Source: Betaproteobacteria bacterium HGW-Betaproteobacteria-9
Lineage (GTDB): Bacteria; Pseudomonadota; Gammaproteobacteria; Burkholderiales; Burkholderiaceae_C
DNA: 64,000 nt
Reading direction: 5' to 3'
Assembly (NCBI GenBank): GCA_002842215.1
Contig: PHCC01000004.1
Location: 62,001 to 126,000 of the forward strand
Shown here piece after piece: positions 7,923 through 16,442 of the stretch; position 1 is the first letter of the stretch; each line of letters opens with the position of its first letter. A program made the position numbers and the translations under genes. The notes under the pieces are model-generated. The model did no database searches, was not told the origin of the DNA, and saw nothing but the letters and a program-made list of their open reading frames with translations.

Positions 7923-9131
7923 TCAGCTGTTTCGAGCGGCTGAACCCGCCAGCGCGCGCGAGCGGCGCATCTGTGGCTCCACCATCGGCACTGTCAGCAT
8001 GGTGCTGGCCACGGCCATCAGCAGCAGGGCGGTGAAGGCCTCGCTGGTGATCACCTGTTTGTCCAGCAGGATGTTGGCGAAGATGATCATGATCAGCGCC
8101 TTGGTCTGCAGCAGCCAGCCGATGATCGACGCATCACCCGGTGCCCAGCGCAGCACCCGTGCGGCGATGCGCACGCCGATCAGCTTGCCGGCCACCGAGG
8201 CCACGAGCAGCAGCGCGGCGGCGGCGAACACTTCGGTGCCGCCCACCGCCCAGTTGGTGCGCAGGCCGGTGGAGAGAAAGAACACCGGCATCATCACCAG
8301 CAGCACGTGGTGGCGCAGCAGGTCGAGCTTTTCCTGGTTGAACCAGTGGCCGTCCATGATGGCGCCGGCGAGGAACGCGCCGACCATGAAATGCAGACCC
8401 GCCCAGTCCGCACCCAGGCCGCACAGGGCCAGCCAGATCGGTGCCACATACCAGCGGTCCGCCTCGTCCAGCCAGGCCATGAGGCGGCGAAACGCTAGGC
8501 CCAGCACCACGAAGGCGATCAGGAAGGCGAGCTGTTTGCCCATGCGGCTCCAGTCCATCAGGATCAGCGCGAGCACGCCCCAGATCGCGATGTCGTCCAG
8601 GCTGGCGTAGCGCAGGATGCGCTGGCCCAGCGGCTGGCGCAGCATGTCGAGCTTCTCCATCAGCAGGATCAGGATCGGCAGGGCGGTGACGGCGCAGGCC
8701 ATGCCGATGCCCACCACGAACTGCCAGGTCTGTGCCTTCGGCCCCATCCAGCCGTCAAAACCCAGCAACACAGCGGCAGCGCCGCAGCCCAGCAACAGCG
8801 GGGCCCCCAGCGCCAGGCCGGCGGTGATGCCACTTTCGCGCCGGTGCTGCCAGGCCTTGCCGAGGTCAAGTTCGACGCCCGCGATCATCACGAACAGCAT
8901 CACCGCCCACCAGGCGATGCCGTTGAGCGAATGCACCACGGTGGGCGTGAAGACGAATTCGTAGTAGGCGGGGAACCAGTGGCCCAGCACGCCCGGGCCG
9001 AGCACGATGCCCATGACGATCTGCACCACCACCAGTGGCGCGAAATAGTCGGTCTTGAAGACCCGCCAGACCAGCCAGGGGATGCTGAAGATGATCAGCA
9101 TCGCGATCAGGAAAATCTCGGTGGTGTTCAC
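7923..9131 (-). CDS. cation:proton antiporter, CPA2/KefB-type membrane protein
   Basis: 402 residues with about 12-13 transmembrane segments and no C-terminal RCK/TrkA-N domain. Recognisable CPA2 elements are FVMIAGVELDL, VTALPILILLMEKL, the buried-acid helix YASLDDIAIW and FMVGAFLAGAIMD. It exchanges Na+ or K+ for H+ across the inner membrane. It starts with GTG overlapping the methyltransferase stop (GTGA) and is the last gene of the reverse operon. Why a halogenase-like/lipid operon should end in an antiporter is unclear; halide or proton homeostasis is speculation. Confidence 0.85.
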   Translation of the reverse strand: MNTTEIFLIAMLIIFSIPWLVWRVFKTDYFAPLVVVQIVMGIVLGPGVLGHWFPAYYEFVFTPTVVHSLNGIAWWAVMLFVMIAGVELDLGKAWQHRRESGITAGLALGAPLLLGCGAAAVLLGFDGWMGPKAQTWQFVVGIGMACAVTALPILILLMEKLDMLRQPLGQRILRYASLDDIAIWGVLALILMDWSRMGKQLAFLIAFVVLGLAFRRLMAWLDEADRWYVAPIWLALCGLGADWAGLHFMVGAFLAGAIMDGHWFNQEKLDLLRHHVLLVMMPVFFLSTGLRTNWAVGGTEVFAAAALLLVASVAGKLIGVRIAARVLRWAPGDASIIGWLLQTKALIMIIFANILLDKQVITSEAFTALLLMAVASTMLTVPMVEPQMRRSRALAGSAARNS

Positions 9132-9889
9132 GCCGACCGCACCCCGGTGTACTCGCGGAAGATGCCCAACGACACCGAGCAGCCCACGTCGGCGAAGCCG
9201 GCGCGCCGCAGGGCGTCCATGATGGTCTCGGGGTCCAGCGCCGCCTCGATGGTGTCGCCGTAGTAGGCCCAGAGTTTCTGCACGTCGGCGTGCCGGCCGG
9301 TGAGCCGCGCCATCAGCGGCACCAGCACCGAGATGTGGAAGCGCAGCAGGCCGCGCAGCAGGCGGCCGCGCGGGCGGCTGATCTCCATGATGCAGACCTT
9401 GCCGCCGGGCTTGAGCAGGCGCAGGTACTCGGACAGCACCCGGTCCAGGTCGTCCACGTGGCGCAGCGCATAGCCCATGGACACGAAGTCGGCTTGCGCG
9501 TCGGGCAGGGGAATGGCCTCGCCGAAGGCTTCGATGGTTTCCACCGACACCTTCTTGCGCAGCTCGGCCAGCATGCCGGGCGAAGGGTCGACCGCGATCA
9601 CCCGGCCCGTCGGACCGACCAGCTCGACCCCGGCGACCGTGACCAGGCCGGTGCCGGCCGCCACGTCCACCAGCGTCATGCCGGCGGACAGGCCGTTGCG
9701 CCTGAGCACGTCGCGCCGGTACCAGGCGCCGCTGCCCAGGGCGGTCAGGCTCTCGGCATTGTCGTAGCCGCCCGCGGCCTCGTTGAACATGGTCTGGGTG
9801 AGCTGGCGCCGTTCGCCTTCGCTCTGGAAATAGGGGCGCAGGCGCGGGTCGTCCTTGAGCGCGCCTTTTCCTTGGCTGGGGTTGTTCAT
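9128..9889 (-). CDS. UbiE/COQ5-like SAM-dependent methyltransferase
   Basis: 253 residues from the ATG at 9889; longer frames upstream only read through the glycosyltransferase. Motif I is VDVAAGTGL, followed by VIAVDPSPGML, GYALRHVDD and LLKPGGKVCIMEISRP, the arrangement of the UbiE/MenG family of C-methyltransferases. An unusual N-terminus (SQGKGALKDDPRLRPYF) precedes MFNEAAGGYD. A role in quinone biosynthesis is possible, but its location suggests methylation of the aryl head group or a resorcinol-like partner. One base separates it from the glycosyltransferase and four bases overlap the antiporter. Confidence 0.83.
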   Translation of the reverse strand: MNNPSQGKGALKDDPRLRPYFQSEGERRQLTQTMFNEAAGGYDNAESLTALGSGAWYRRDVLRRNGLSAGMTLVDVAAGTGLVTVAGVELVGPTGRVIAVDPSPGMLAELRKKVSVETIEAFGEAIPLPDAQADFVSMGYALRHVDDLDRVLSEYLRLLKPGGKVCIMEISRPRGRLLRGLLRFHISVLVPLMARLTGRHADVQKLWAYYGDTIEAALDPETIMDALRRAGFADVGCSVSLGIFREYTGVRSA

Positions 9890-9890
9890 G

Positions 9891-10670
9891 TCAGTGATCC
9901 GATCCAAAAAGACGTCGCCAGACCAGCAGAGGCAAACGGAGCAAGAAGCCGATGAACAGCCGGGTGTGCATCCAGGTGAGCAGGGTGTTGTCGCGCAGGT
10001 ATTTGAAGTGCGAGATGCCGCCTTCTTCGGCGCTGAGGTAGCGCACGGGCGCGTCGATGTTGATCGGCCGCACGCCGGCCCAGCACAGCCGCACCACCGC
10101 CTCGGGGTCGAAGTCGAAACGCCGCATGAAGGGGTTGGCCCGCATGATCCGGGCCAGCGGCGCGATGGGGTAGACACGGAATCCGTAGAGCGAGTCGCCG
10201 ATGCCCATCCACAGCGTTTCCAGGTTCGCCCAGCCGTTGGACACTTTGCGGCCGTTGACACGCAGGGCGGGGGCTTCGGGGCCGAACACCGGCTTGCCCA
10301 GCACCATGGCCTGGGGCGCCTTCAACGACGCGGCCATGAAGGTGGGGATCAGGTCGGCCGGGTGCTGGCCATCGGAGTCCATGGTGAGCGCGTGCGTGAA
10401 GCCGGCCTGGGCGGCCAGGCCGATGCCTTCGAGCACGGCCGATCCCTTGCCCCGGTTTTCCAGCAACACGATGATGCGCAGGCCCTCGTCGCCTTGGGCC
10501 AGGGCCTGCAGGCTGCGGTCGGTGCCATCGGTGCTGCCATCCACCACCACCCAGACGGGCGTCCATTGCGCGCGCGCCTGGCGCACGGTTTCCAGCACCT
10601 GCGGTCCGGGGTTGTAGCTGGGGATCAGGACCAGGTGGGTGGTCGATGGGGTAGGCGTGGTCTCAGGCAT
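9891..10670 (-). CDS. family 2 glycosyltransferase (dolichol-phosphate mannosyltransferase-like)
   Basis: 259 residues of GT-A fold. The N-terminal LIPSYNPG nucleotide-binding strand, VVVDGSTDGT, ENRGKGSAVLEG and the metal-binding MDSDGQHP (Asp98/Asp100) are all present. A hydrophobic C-terminus (about 235-250) suggests peripheral membrane association. It would transfer a sugar, possibly from an NDP-sugar, to a lipid acceptor. It overlaps the acyltransferase stop by eight bases and precedes the methyltransferase by one base. Similar GT2/acyltransferase pairs accompany aryl-polyene clusters, consistent with anchoring the pigment to an outer-membrane glycolipid. Confidence 0.87.
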   Translation of the reverse strand: MPETTPTPSTTHLVLIPSYNPGPQVLETVRQARAQWTPVWVVVDGSTDGTDRSLQALAQGDEGLRIIVLLENRGKGSAVLEGIGLAAQAGFTHALTMDSDGQHPADLIPTFMAASLKAPQAMVLGKPVFGPEAPALRVNGRKVSNGWANLETLWMGIGDSLYGFRVYPIAPLARIMRANPFMRRFDFDPEAVVRLCWAGVRPINIDAPVRYLSAEEGGISHFKYLRDNTLLTWMHTRLFIGFLLRLPLLVWRRLFGSDH

Positions 10671-11439
10671 GGGTGGCGGTTGGCACGGGGGGCGTCAATT
10701 CTTGCCGGAAGTAGGCTTCCAGGGTCTGGGTAAAGGCAGCGTGGTCGGTGGGCGCATCGAACCGGCGACCGAGGCGGGCGCGGCAGTGCAGCGGCAGTGT
10801 GGGCTTGCGGAACAGGGGCCAGGCCTTGCCGAGGTAGGGGGTCGAAAACTCCAGGAACACGGTCTGCACCGGGGCACCCGAGCGCCGGGCAATCAGTCCC
10901 AGCGTCGGGGTCAGCGGGTCCAGCGGAAAGGCCTTGGTGCGTGTGCCTTCAGGGAAGATCAGCACCTGCGCGCCGGTCTGCATGGCTTCGCGGCTTTGCT
11001 GCACGATCTGCACCATGCCGTCGTTGCGGATGTAGCGCGCCAGCCGCGCCGCCGACCCGAACAAAGGGTGCAGCATCAGGGCCGCTTTCATGACGCAGAC
11101 CACGTCGGGCAGCCGCGATACGATCAGCACCGCGTCGAGCAGGGAGGGGTGGTTGGCGGCGATGATCAACGACCCCTGATCGCGCAGCGTGTCCAGCTCG
11201 CTCAGGTCAAAACGGCAGGCACACAGGGTGCTGAGCAGGCGCAGGTAGATGCGGAAACCCCCCATGATGACGCGGCGGCCGAGGCGTTGGCCGACCGTGC
11301 GTGGCAGCAGCGGGTGTAGCAGCATGGCGAACGGCAGCCAGGCCAGGCACAGCGCGGCCAGGCTGCCCAGCCCGATGACCATGGCGACATGCTCATACAG
11401 CGTCCACAGCGGACCGTTCGGCGGGTGGCGCTCACTCAT
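10663..11439 (-). CDS. 1-acyl-glycerol-3-phosphate acyltransferase-like (PlsC family)
   Basis: 258 residues from the ATG at 11439, which overlaps the MipA stop by eight bases; an in-frame GTG at 11490 lies inside MipA and is less likely. A hydrophobic N-terminal segment (about 17-45) anchors it to the inner membrane. The catalytic HX4D box is NHPSLLD (His97, Asp102) and the substrate-binding box is FPEGTRTK. PlsC-type enzymes in aryl-polyene clusters are thought to attach the polyene acyl chain to a glycerol or glycolipid acceptor. Confidence 0.87.
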   Translation of the reverse strand: MSERHPPNGPLWTLYEHVAMVIGLGSLAALCLAWLPFAMLLHPLLPRTVGQRLGRRVIMGGFRIYLRLLSTLCACRFDLSELDTLRDQGSLIIAANHPSLLDAVLIVSRLPDVVCVMKAALMLHPLFGSAARLARYIRNDGMVQIVQQSREAMQTGAQVLIFPEGTRTKAFPLDPLTPTLGLIARRSGAPVQTVFLEFSTPYLGKAWPLFRKPTLPLHCRARLGRRFDAPTDHAAFTQTLEAYFRQELTPPVPTATHA

Positions 11440-12298
11440 CAACCAGGACGCGCGTCGTCGATTCACCCAGGATCCAGGACACCGCCACACCGGCGGCGAC
11501 GTAGTTCCGGGTGCGCACCAGGGGGCTGTCCACGAAACGGGCGCCGTTCAGGTTGTCGTAGCGCAGGAAGGCACCGACCCAGTGTTTGGGGTAGCGCTTG
11601 GACACGCCCACGATAGCCTGCATGCCCGCGAACCCGCCACCGGCCGCGTAGGCCGGGCGATCCGCGGTGGCGTAGGCCGCGTCGACGCCATAGAAGTAGT
11701 CGTGCTGTTTGCGGTCGCCGAACAGGGGGCCGAGCTGCAGCCCCAGGTTCCAGCCGGGAAAGGCGGACAGGTCGCTGATGTCCAGGTTGAGCTTGGGGTG
11801 CAGTACCCAGCCCAGGCTTCGGGACTGTTTTTCCAGCGTGAAGGCGGCGCGCAGGGGCAGCAGCAGCTTGAGCTCGCGGCTGCGATCGTGCGTGCGCCAC
11901 AGGGTCAGGTTCAGTTGCGGCCCGAGTTCGAAGTTGGCCTTCAGGTCCGACATGCCCGCGCGCGCGCGGATGTCATCGCTGGAGGCCGGCGGCGAGAGCG
12001 CGGCAGAGAAGGTCAGTTCTGCGCGGTCCGAGTCGAACAATTGCGCACGCACGCCGTCGCGATCGGCCTTCAGAAACTCGCCGCGGTAGACGAAGTAGGG
12101 CGTCGGCAGGAGAAAGTTGTGGCGCTGGTCAGATCCCCGGTAGGCGGGGAAGCTGACCGTGGCCACGCCGATGCCGGCTTCCCACAGGGGCTTTTCTTCC
12201 GTAGCGTGCGCGGTCTGGCCGGCACCGCACAGCAGCAAGGCGCAGGCGGCAAACTGCCGCAGGGAAGGCCATGCGGGGCGGCGGTGTGGGAGCGTCAT
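11432..12298 (-). CDS. MipA/OmpV family outer-membrane protein
   Basis: 288 residues. The ATG at 12298 is chosen because a signal peptide follows (positively charged RRPAWPSLRQ, hydrophobic ACALLLCGAG, cleavage after AHA) and GAAGG lies upstream; an open frame back to 12364 reads only a dispersed repeat. The mature protein is rich in alternating beta-strands (for example EAGIGVATVSFPAYRGSD and AGVAVSWILG at the end), as expected for a small outer-membrane barrel. MipA was named as a scaffold for murein enzymes; OmpV-like proteins act as porins. Here it may help surface localisation of the pigment lipid. Confidence 0.85.
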   Translation of the reverse strand: MTLPHRRPAWPSLRQFAACALLLCGAGQTAHATEEKPLWEAGIGVATVSFPAYRGSDQRHNFLLPTPYFVYRGEFLKADRDGVRAQLFDSDRAELTFSAALSPPASSDDIRARAGMSDLKANFELGPQLNLTLWRTHDRSRELKLLLPLRAAFTLEKQSRSLGWVLHPKLNLDISDLSAFPGWNLGLQLGPLFGDRKQHDYFYGVDAAYATADRPAYAAGGGFAGMQAIVGVSKRYPKHWVGAFLRYDNLNGARFVDSPLVRTRNYVAAGVAVSWILGESTTRVLVDE

Positions 12299-12304
12299 TG
12301 GAGT

Positions 12305-12361
12305 ACCTTCGCCCTGCGGGCTGCGGAGCGAGCTTGCTTGGGAGCGGCCCGGCGCGGCGCT
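12305..12361 (-). repeat. dispersed GC-rich repeat, copy 2
   Basis: On the reverse strand this starts TGAGCG at the stop of the flavoprotein gene and matches copy 1 at 3411-3462 (GCGCCGGGCCG, TCCCAAGCA, GCTCGC), then runs through CCGCAGCCCGCAGGGCGAAGG. The GAAGG end provides the ribosome-binding site for MipA. It fills the whole gap between the two genes. Confidence 0.7.
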
Positions 12362-13695
12362 CATGCGTTGTACAGGGCGGAGTCGTCCACCTTGCGGATG
12401 TTGAACCGACGCTGCTGCCAGGCCATGAACGCGCGTTTGGGCTGCAGGATGTTGGCGGTGTAGTACATGGCCTTGAACACCAGAATCGAGCGCCAGATCG
12501 GCGTCTTGCCGAACACGTCGCCCGCGAGCACCGACAAAATCGCTTCTTTGACCCGCAGCACGTTCCTGGGACCCATGAGGAAGTCGCGCATGATGGGGTT
12601 GGTGACCCGGTAGATGAACCAGGAGAACTCTCGCGGCCCGTGGCGCATGACGCGGTCGAAGCGCTTGAGCGCGGCACCGGCCCGCCGCGGTTCGCGCAGG
12701 CAGGTGTCGACGGTGTCGGCACCCACCACGGCGCTGTGCATGGCGAGCCAGACACCGGATGAGAACACCGGGTCGATGAAGGCGTAGGCATCGCCCAGCA
12801 TCAGGTAGCTGGGGCCGTGGTTGCTCTGCGAGACGTAGGAGAAATTGCCGGTGGCTTCCGCGGGGCTGACCTGGCGGGCGTCCTTGAGGCGTTCGACGAG
12901 CGGTTCGCAGGTGGCGATGTTGTCCATCATGAACTGCTGCAGGCTGCGCTGCCCGCGCGTCTTCATGTGGTACGGCCAGGTCACCATGCCGATGCTGGTG
13001 GTGCCGTTGGTGAGGGGAATGAACCAGAACCAGCCGTGGGCAAACCAGAAGATGGTGATGTTGCCTTCATCTGCGCCTTCTCGCCGTTGTGCGCCGTCAA
13101 AGTGCGCGTACACGGCCGAGCTGTTGTGGCGCGGGTTGCGCTGCTTGATCTTGAAACGGTTGGCGAGAAAGGTGTCGCGCCCCGAGGCGTCGATCACGAA
13201 GCGCGCGCGCCATTGCATCTCGTGGCCGTCGTCGCAACGGGCCGTGACGTCGGCACCGCCTTCGGCCAGAAAATCAACCTTCGTGACCTTGACGCCTTCG
13301 TACATCTGTGCGCCCTTGCCGGCGGCGTGGCGGAACAGGATGTCGTCGAAGTCTGCACGCCGGACCTGGTAGGCGCTGGGCATGGACTTGTCCCAGGCAT
13401 CGGCAAAATGAAACGTCTGTGTGCAGTCGTGATCGGGTGACACGAACTCGGCGCCGGGCTTGTGCATGCCGATCGCCTTGACCTGGTCGGCGATGCCCAT
13501 CTTTTCGAACAGCGGCAGGTTGGCCGGCAGCAGCGATTCGCCGATGTGGAAGCGGGGGTGGTGGGCCTTTTCAAGCACCACCACGTGGTGCCCCTTTTCG
13601 GCCAGCAAGCTGGCCACGGTCGAGCCGGCGGGGCCGCCGCCGATCACGAGCACGTCGCAGGTGGGGCCTGGTTCCCCCTGGGCCTTTGGATTCAT
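12361..13695 (-). CDS. FAD-dependent oxidoreductase, flavin-dependent halogenase-like
   Basis: 444 residues. The dinucleotide motif GGGPAGS lies at 19-25; GESLLP at 52-57 follows RFH as in phenol-type halogenases; GDAYAFIDPVFSSG is the second FAD motif. The halogenase signature WxWxIP is present as WFWFIP (222-227). Characterised halogenases also need an active-site Lys just after a KPGAxF-like segment; here KPGAEF (79-84) is followed by Val. It could be a halogenase with a shifted Lys or a hydroxylase/dehydrogenase acting on the aryl group. A 128-base gap separates it from the upstream paralogue. Confidence 0.8.
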   Translation of the reverse strand: MNPKAQGEPGPTCDVLVIGGGPAGSTVASLLAEKGHHVVVLEKAHHPRFHIGESLLPANLPLFEKMGIADQVKAIGMHKPGAEFVSPDHDCTQTFHFADAWDKSMPSAYQVRRADFDDILFRHAAGKGAQMYEGVKVTKVDFLAEGGADVTARCDDGHEMQWRARFVIDASGRDTFLANRFKIKQRNPRHNSSAVYAHFDGAQRREGADEGNITIFWFAHGWFWFIPLTNGTTSIGMVTWPYHMKTRGQRSLQQFMMDNIATCEPLVERLKDARQVSPAEATGNFSYVSQSNHGPSYLMLGDAYAFIDPVFSSGVWLAMHSAVVGADTVDTCLREPRRAGAALKRFDRVMRHGPREFSWFIYRVTNPIMRDFLMGPRNVLRVKEAILSVLAGDVFGKTPIWRSILVFKAMYYTANILQPKRAFMAWQQRRFNIRKVDDSALYNA

Positions 13696-13823
13696 GGGAT
13701 AAGACTTTGAAATGCCGACGGGCGGACAGCGTTGATGGGCGGCTGGAAGCCCCGAATGATAGTCTTTCCGCCCTGGCGAACAGCGGGCGGCGGGTCAACC
13801 GCGATGAGGCAGGGTCCGGCGCT

Positions 13824-15461
13824 TCAGAAGACGGTTTCGGGCAGCATGCGGGCGCTGCTCGACAACGATCCCGCGTCAGCGGTCGCCGGCAGCAACGCGG
13901 TCAGTTCGCCGGCCTGGATGTCCGGATGGTCGGTCTGGGCCCGCAGGATGATCTCGCCAGCCAGCTGTTTCAGTCGGACGTGGGATTCGCGGATGCGTGC
14001 CAGGAAGCCTTCGGTGTCCAGATCGTCGTTCAGGCTGCGGTTGAGTTCCGCGAACCAGGGTAGCTCGGCCTGGTCGAGCATCACCGCCGGGTTGCGCTTC
14101 TGGCTCACCAGCGACCACTGGCGCAGGAACAGCTGCACCGCCACGTTGAGTTGCTGGCACTCGGCCAGTTCGTTGCGCAAAGCGGCGAGCGATGAAAGGT
14201 CGGTCAGGCGCTGGTGGAAGAAGAACTGGGCCAGCACGCCCCAGTAATAGGTGTAGTCCCAGATCACCTTGACCGGCAGCACCTCCGGGTCGCCAAACAG
14301 CGGGTACTGGTCCTGGTACAGCACCATGGTGCTGTCGTAGAACGAATGGAGCAGCTGGTCAAAGATCTGTGCACGCGCACCCAGCCGCTCGCCACGCCGG
14401 TCCATGGCGATCAGTTCGGTGATGTAGGTGTTGCTGATGGCGATGAAGTCGCTGCCCGGCGAGTAGAACGGGTCGAGGAACAGGCCGGCTTCACCGGCGA
14501 GTGCCCAGCGGTCGGCCGAATAAACCTGTTTGCATCCGTAGGAGAAGCGTTTGAAAAAGGCGAAGTCCTGCAGCAGGTCCCGTTTGGGGTCCAGTTCGTC
14601 GAACAGCAGGGGCTGGTACTGCTCCAGCCAGATCATGGCTTTGTCGAACGTGTCCATGCGGTCCAGCGGGTGGATCGCCGGGTCGGCCACGATGCCGACC
14701 GAGTGCGAGCCGGACGACAGCGGGATGAGCCAGACCCAGTAGCCGGCGCCCACCAGGTGGTTGGTCGAGAGCCAGCGCGCCTGCGGGTCGCAGCGCTCGC
14801 GCCAGGCGGTGTTGTCGCTCCAGTGGTCGATGTGGATGCGGTCCTTGATGCGGAACCAGACCGCGTGGGCCGGGTGGTCGTTGAGCTCGGCCAGGTTGAG
14901 CTTGCGTTTGAGCAAGCCAGCCCGGCCACAGGCGTCCACGATCCAGCGCGCGTTGACGGTGTGCTGTGCGCCCTGGTGTTCATAGACCACCTGATGCGGC
15001 GTCTGGGAGGCCGGTTCGGCGCTGGTCAGCTCGACCTGCCGCACCATGGCAGTCTGGACAAAGCGGATGCCCCGTTCCTGGGCTTCGATCGCGAGGAAGT
15101 TCTCGAAAATGCCGCGATCGATCTGGTAGCTGGGTACCGAGAGGTGGCGGCTGGCCCCAATCTCGGTGACCTGGTCGATGTCGCGCCGACCTTCGGAGAA
15201 GAAGAAGCGGAAGCCAAACTTGCGCAACTGCCGTTCCCTGAGGTGTTCACCGAGGCCGAGCACCTTGTCGAAGTAGTGCGCGCCGATTTCGACGGACGAT
15301 TCGCCGATCTTGTGGATGGCCTCGGGAACCGGGTGAGCGCGCCGCTCCAGCACCAGGATGTCGATGTCCGGTTCGCGCCGTTTCAGTTGCATGGCCAGCG
15401 TGAGCCCGGCCAGGCCGCCACCGAGGATGACGACGTCGTGAAGCGGTGGTGTGTTTCCCAT
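13824..15461 (-). CDS. second FAD-dependent oxidoreductase, flavin-dependent halogenase-like
   Basis: 545 residues from ATG 15461 (a GTG immediately before, at 15464, would add one residue). GGGLAGL (14-20) binds FAD; KIGESSVEIG (51-60) and PSYQIDRGIFEN (110-121) are typical of this subfamily. WVWLIP at 242-247 is a full WxWxIP signature, and GEAGLFLDPFYSPGSD is the second flavin motif. The region that would hold the halogenase Lys reads RKFGFRFFF. The ~130-residue C-terminal helical extension is longer than in the paralogue. It heads the reverse operon, divergent from the COG4648 gene. Substrate is unknown; tailoring of the polyene head group is inference. Confidence 0.82.
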   Translation of the reverse strand: MGNTPPLHDVVILGGGLAGLTLAMQLKRREPDIDILVLERRAHPVPEAIHKIGESSVEIGAHYFDKVLGLGEHLRERQLRKFGFRFFFSEGRRDIDQVTEIGASRHLSVPSYQIDRGIFENFLAIEAQERGIRFVQTAMVRQVELTSAEPASQTPHQVVYEHQGAQHTVNARWIVDACGRAGLLKRKLNLAELNDHPAHAVWFRIKDRIHIDHWSDNTAWRERCDPQARWLSTNHLVGAGYWVWLIPLSSGSHSVGIVADPAIHPLDRMDTFDKAMIWLEQYQPLLFDELDPKRDLLQDFAFFKRFSYGCKQVYSADRWALAGEAGLFLDPFYSPGSDFIAISNTYITELIAMDRRGERLGARAQIFDQLLHSFYDSTMVLYQDQYPLFGDPEVLPVKVIWDYTYYWGVLAQFFFHQRLTDLSSLAALRNELAECQQLNVAVQLFLRQWSLVSQKRNPAVMLDQAELPWFAELNRSLNDDLDTEGFLARIRESHVRLKQLAGEIILRAQTDHPDIQAGELTALLPATADAGSLSSSARMLPETVF

Positions 15462-15464
15462 CAC

Positions 15465-15653
15465 AGGAGTATCGCCTCAAAGGGTCACCGCTTTTGCGGC
15501 GTTTTGGCAGGCCGAGCAGGGGACTCGTTAAAATCGACGTTCCATCCATCCGGGCTTGTCGCGGTGCCTTCAAGTGCAGCTTCGACACCCGCACGGTGCG
15601 CCCAAGCTGTCGGGACGCGCCCCTCCACCCCACGACCGAACGTCCCCCTCTCG
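15465..15653. promoter_or_regulatory. divergent intergenic region with forward promoter candidate
   Basis: This 189-base region separates the reverse flavoprotein operon from the forward membrane protein/dnaE genes. On the forward strand TTGGCA (15504-15509) and TTAAAA/TAAAAT (15528-15534) form a sigma-70-like pair with an 18-19 base spacer, implying a 5' leader of about 110 bases. No clear reverse-strand promoter was found. Confidence 0.4.
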
Positions 15654-16394
15654 ATGTCATCCCATCCGTCCGATTCCGTTGAAGTCCTGCTGCCCGACGT
15701 GGTGGCCAGTGGGACCGGGCCTGCGCGCCCTGGGAAGGGCGGCACGTCGATGGTGTGGAACTGGGTTCGCGGCCTCGGCGTGGCCCTGCTGACCGTGGTC
15801 TGGGCGGTGACGGCGCACTACACGAGCACCGGCAACGAGTCTTCCGGCTGGGGGGCTGCCCTGGCGCTGACGCCCATGAGCGTGGCGCTGGCACTGGGCC
15901 TGTGGCGTCTGCCCTCGCGCTGGCTGGGTGCATTGGCCGGGGCTGCGGTGCTGGCCGGGCTGGTCGTGTCGTGGCCGTTCCTCAAGGGCCAGGTGGCGCT
16001 GCTCTACTACGTGGAGCATCTGGGCGTCTATCTTTTGCTGTCGGTCTTTTTCGGGCGCACCCTGATGGGCCCGGACGAGTCGCTGGTGACCCAGATGGCG
16101 CGGCGCGTGCACGGCGGCGTGCTCTCGCCCGCACAGGCCGCCTACACCCGCCAGGTCACCCTGGCCTGGTGCGTTTTCTTTGCCGGCATGGCGTTGATTT
16201 CCACGCTGCTGTTTCTGTTCGCACCGGTGGCGGCCTGGTCCCTCTTTGCCAACCTGCTGGGTGGACCGTTGATCGCGCTGATGTTCGTGGGCGAATACCT
16301 CTGGCGCCGCCGCGCCTTGCCCGAAGAGAAGCGAGCCACCATGGCCGACGCCGTGCGCGCCTGGAAGGCCCAGCGTTCGGACAAAGCGCCTTGA
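15654..16394 (+). CDS. COG4648-like inner-membrane protein of the pigment cluster
   Basis: 246 residues from ATG 15654; the much longer open frame upstream is the antisense of the flavoprotein gene. After a ~30-residue polar N-terminus there are about six hydrophobic segments (about 33-55, 62-80, 85-105, 115-135, 170-195, 200-220). The conserved FGRTLMGPDESLVT and the Arg/Lys-rich tail match predicted membrane proteins that accompany aryl-polyene and xanthomonadin loci. Biochemical role is unknown. It is followed by dnaE after 48 bases on the same strand. Confidence 0.72.
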   Translation: MSSHPSDSVEVLLPDVVASGTGPARPGKGGTSMVWNWVRGLGVALLTVVWAVTAHYTSTGNESSGWGAALALTPMSVALALGLWRLPSRWLGALAGAAVLAGLVVSWPFLKGQVALLYYVEHLGVYLLLSVFFGRTLMGPDESLVTQMARRVHGGVLSPAQAAYTRQVTLAWCVFFAGMALISTLLFLFAPVAAWSLFANLLGGPLIALMFVGEYLWRRRALPEEKRATMADAVRAWKAQRSDKAP

Positions 16395-16442
16395 AGGGCT
16401 TTGAGCTTCGCCCGCCGATCCACCCCGAGACAAGTTAGACCG

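Noticed and set aside
12361-15461. Firm assignment of both flavoproteins as halogenases
   Set aside because: WxWxIP is present but the catalytic lysine is not found at the expected position, so only halogenase-like is claimed.
14214-15653. Long N-terminal extension of the COG4648 gene
   Set aside because: This part of the frame is antisense to the flavoprotein gene; the membrane protein starts at 15654.
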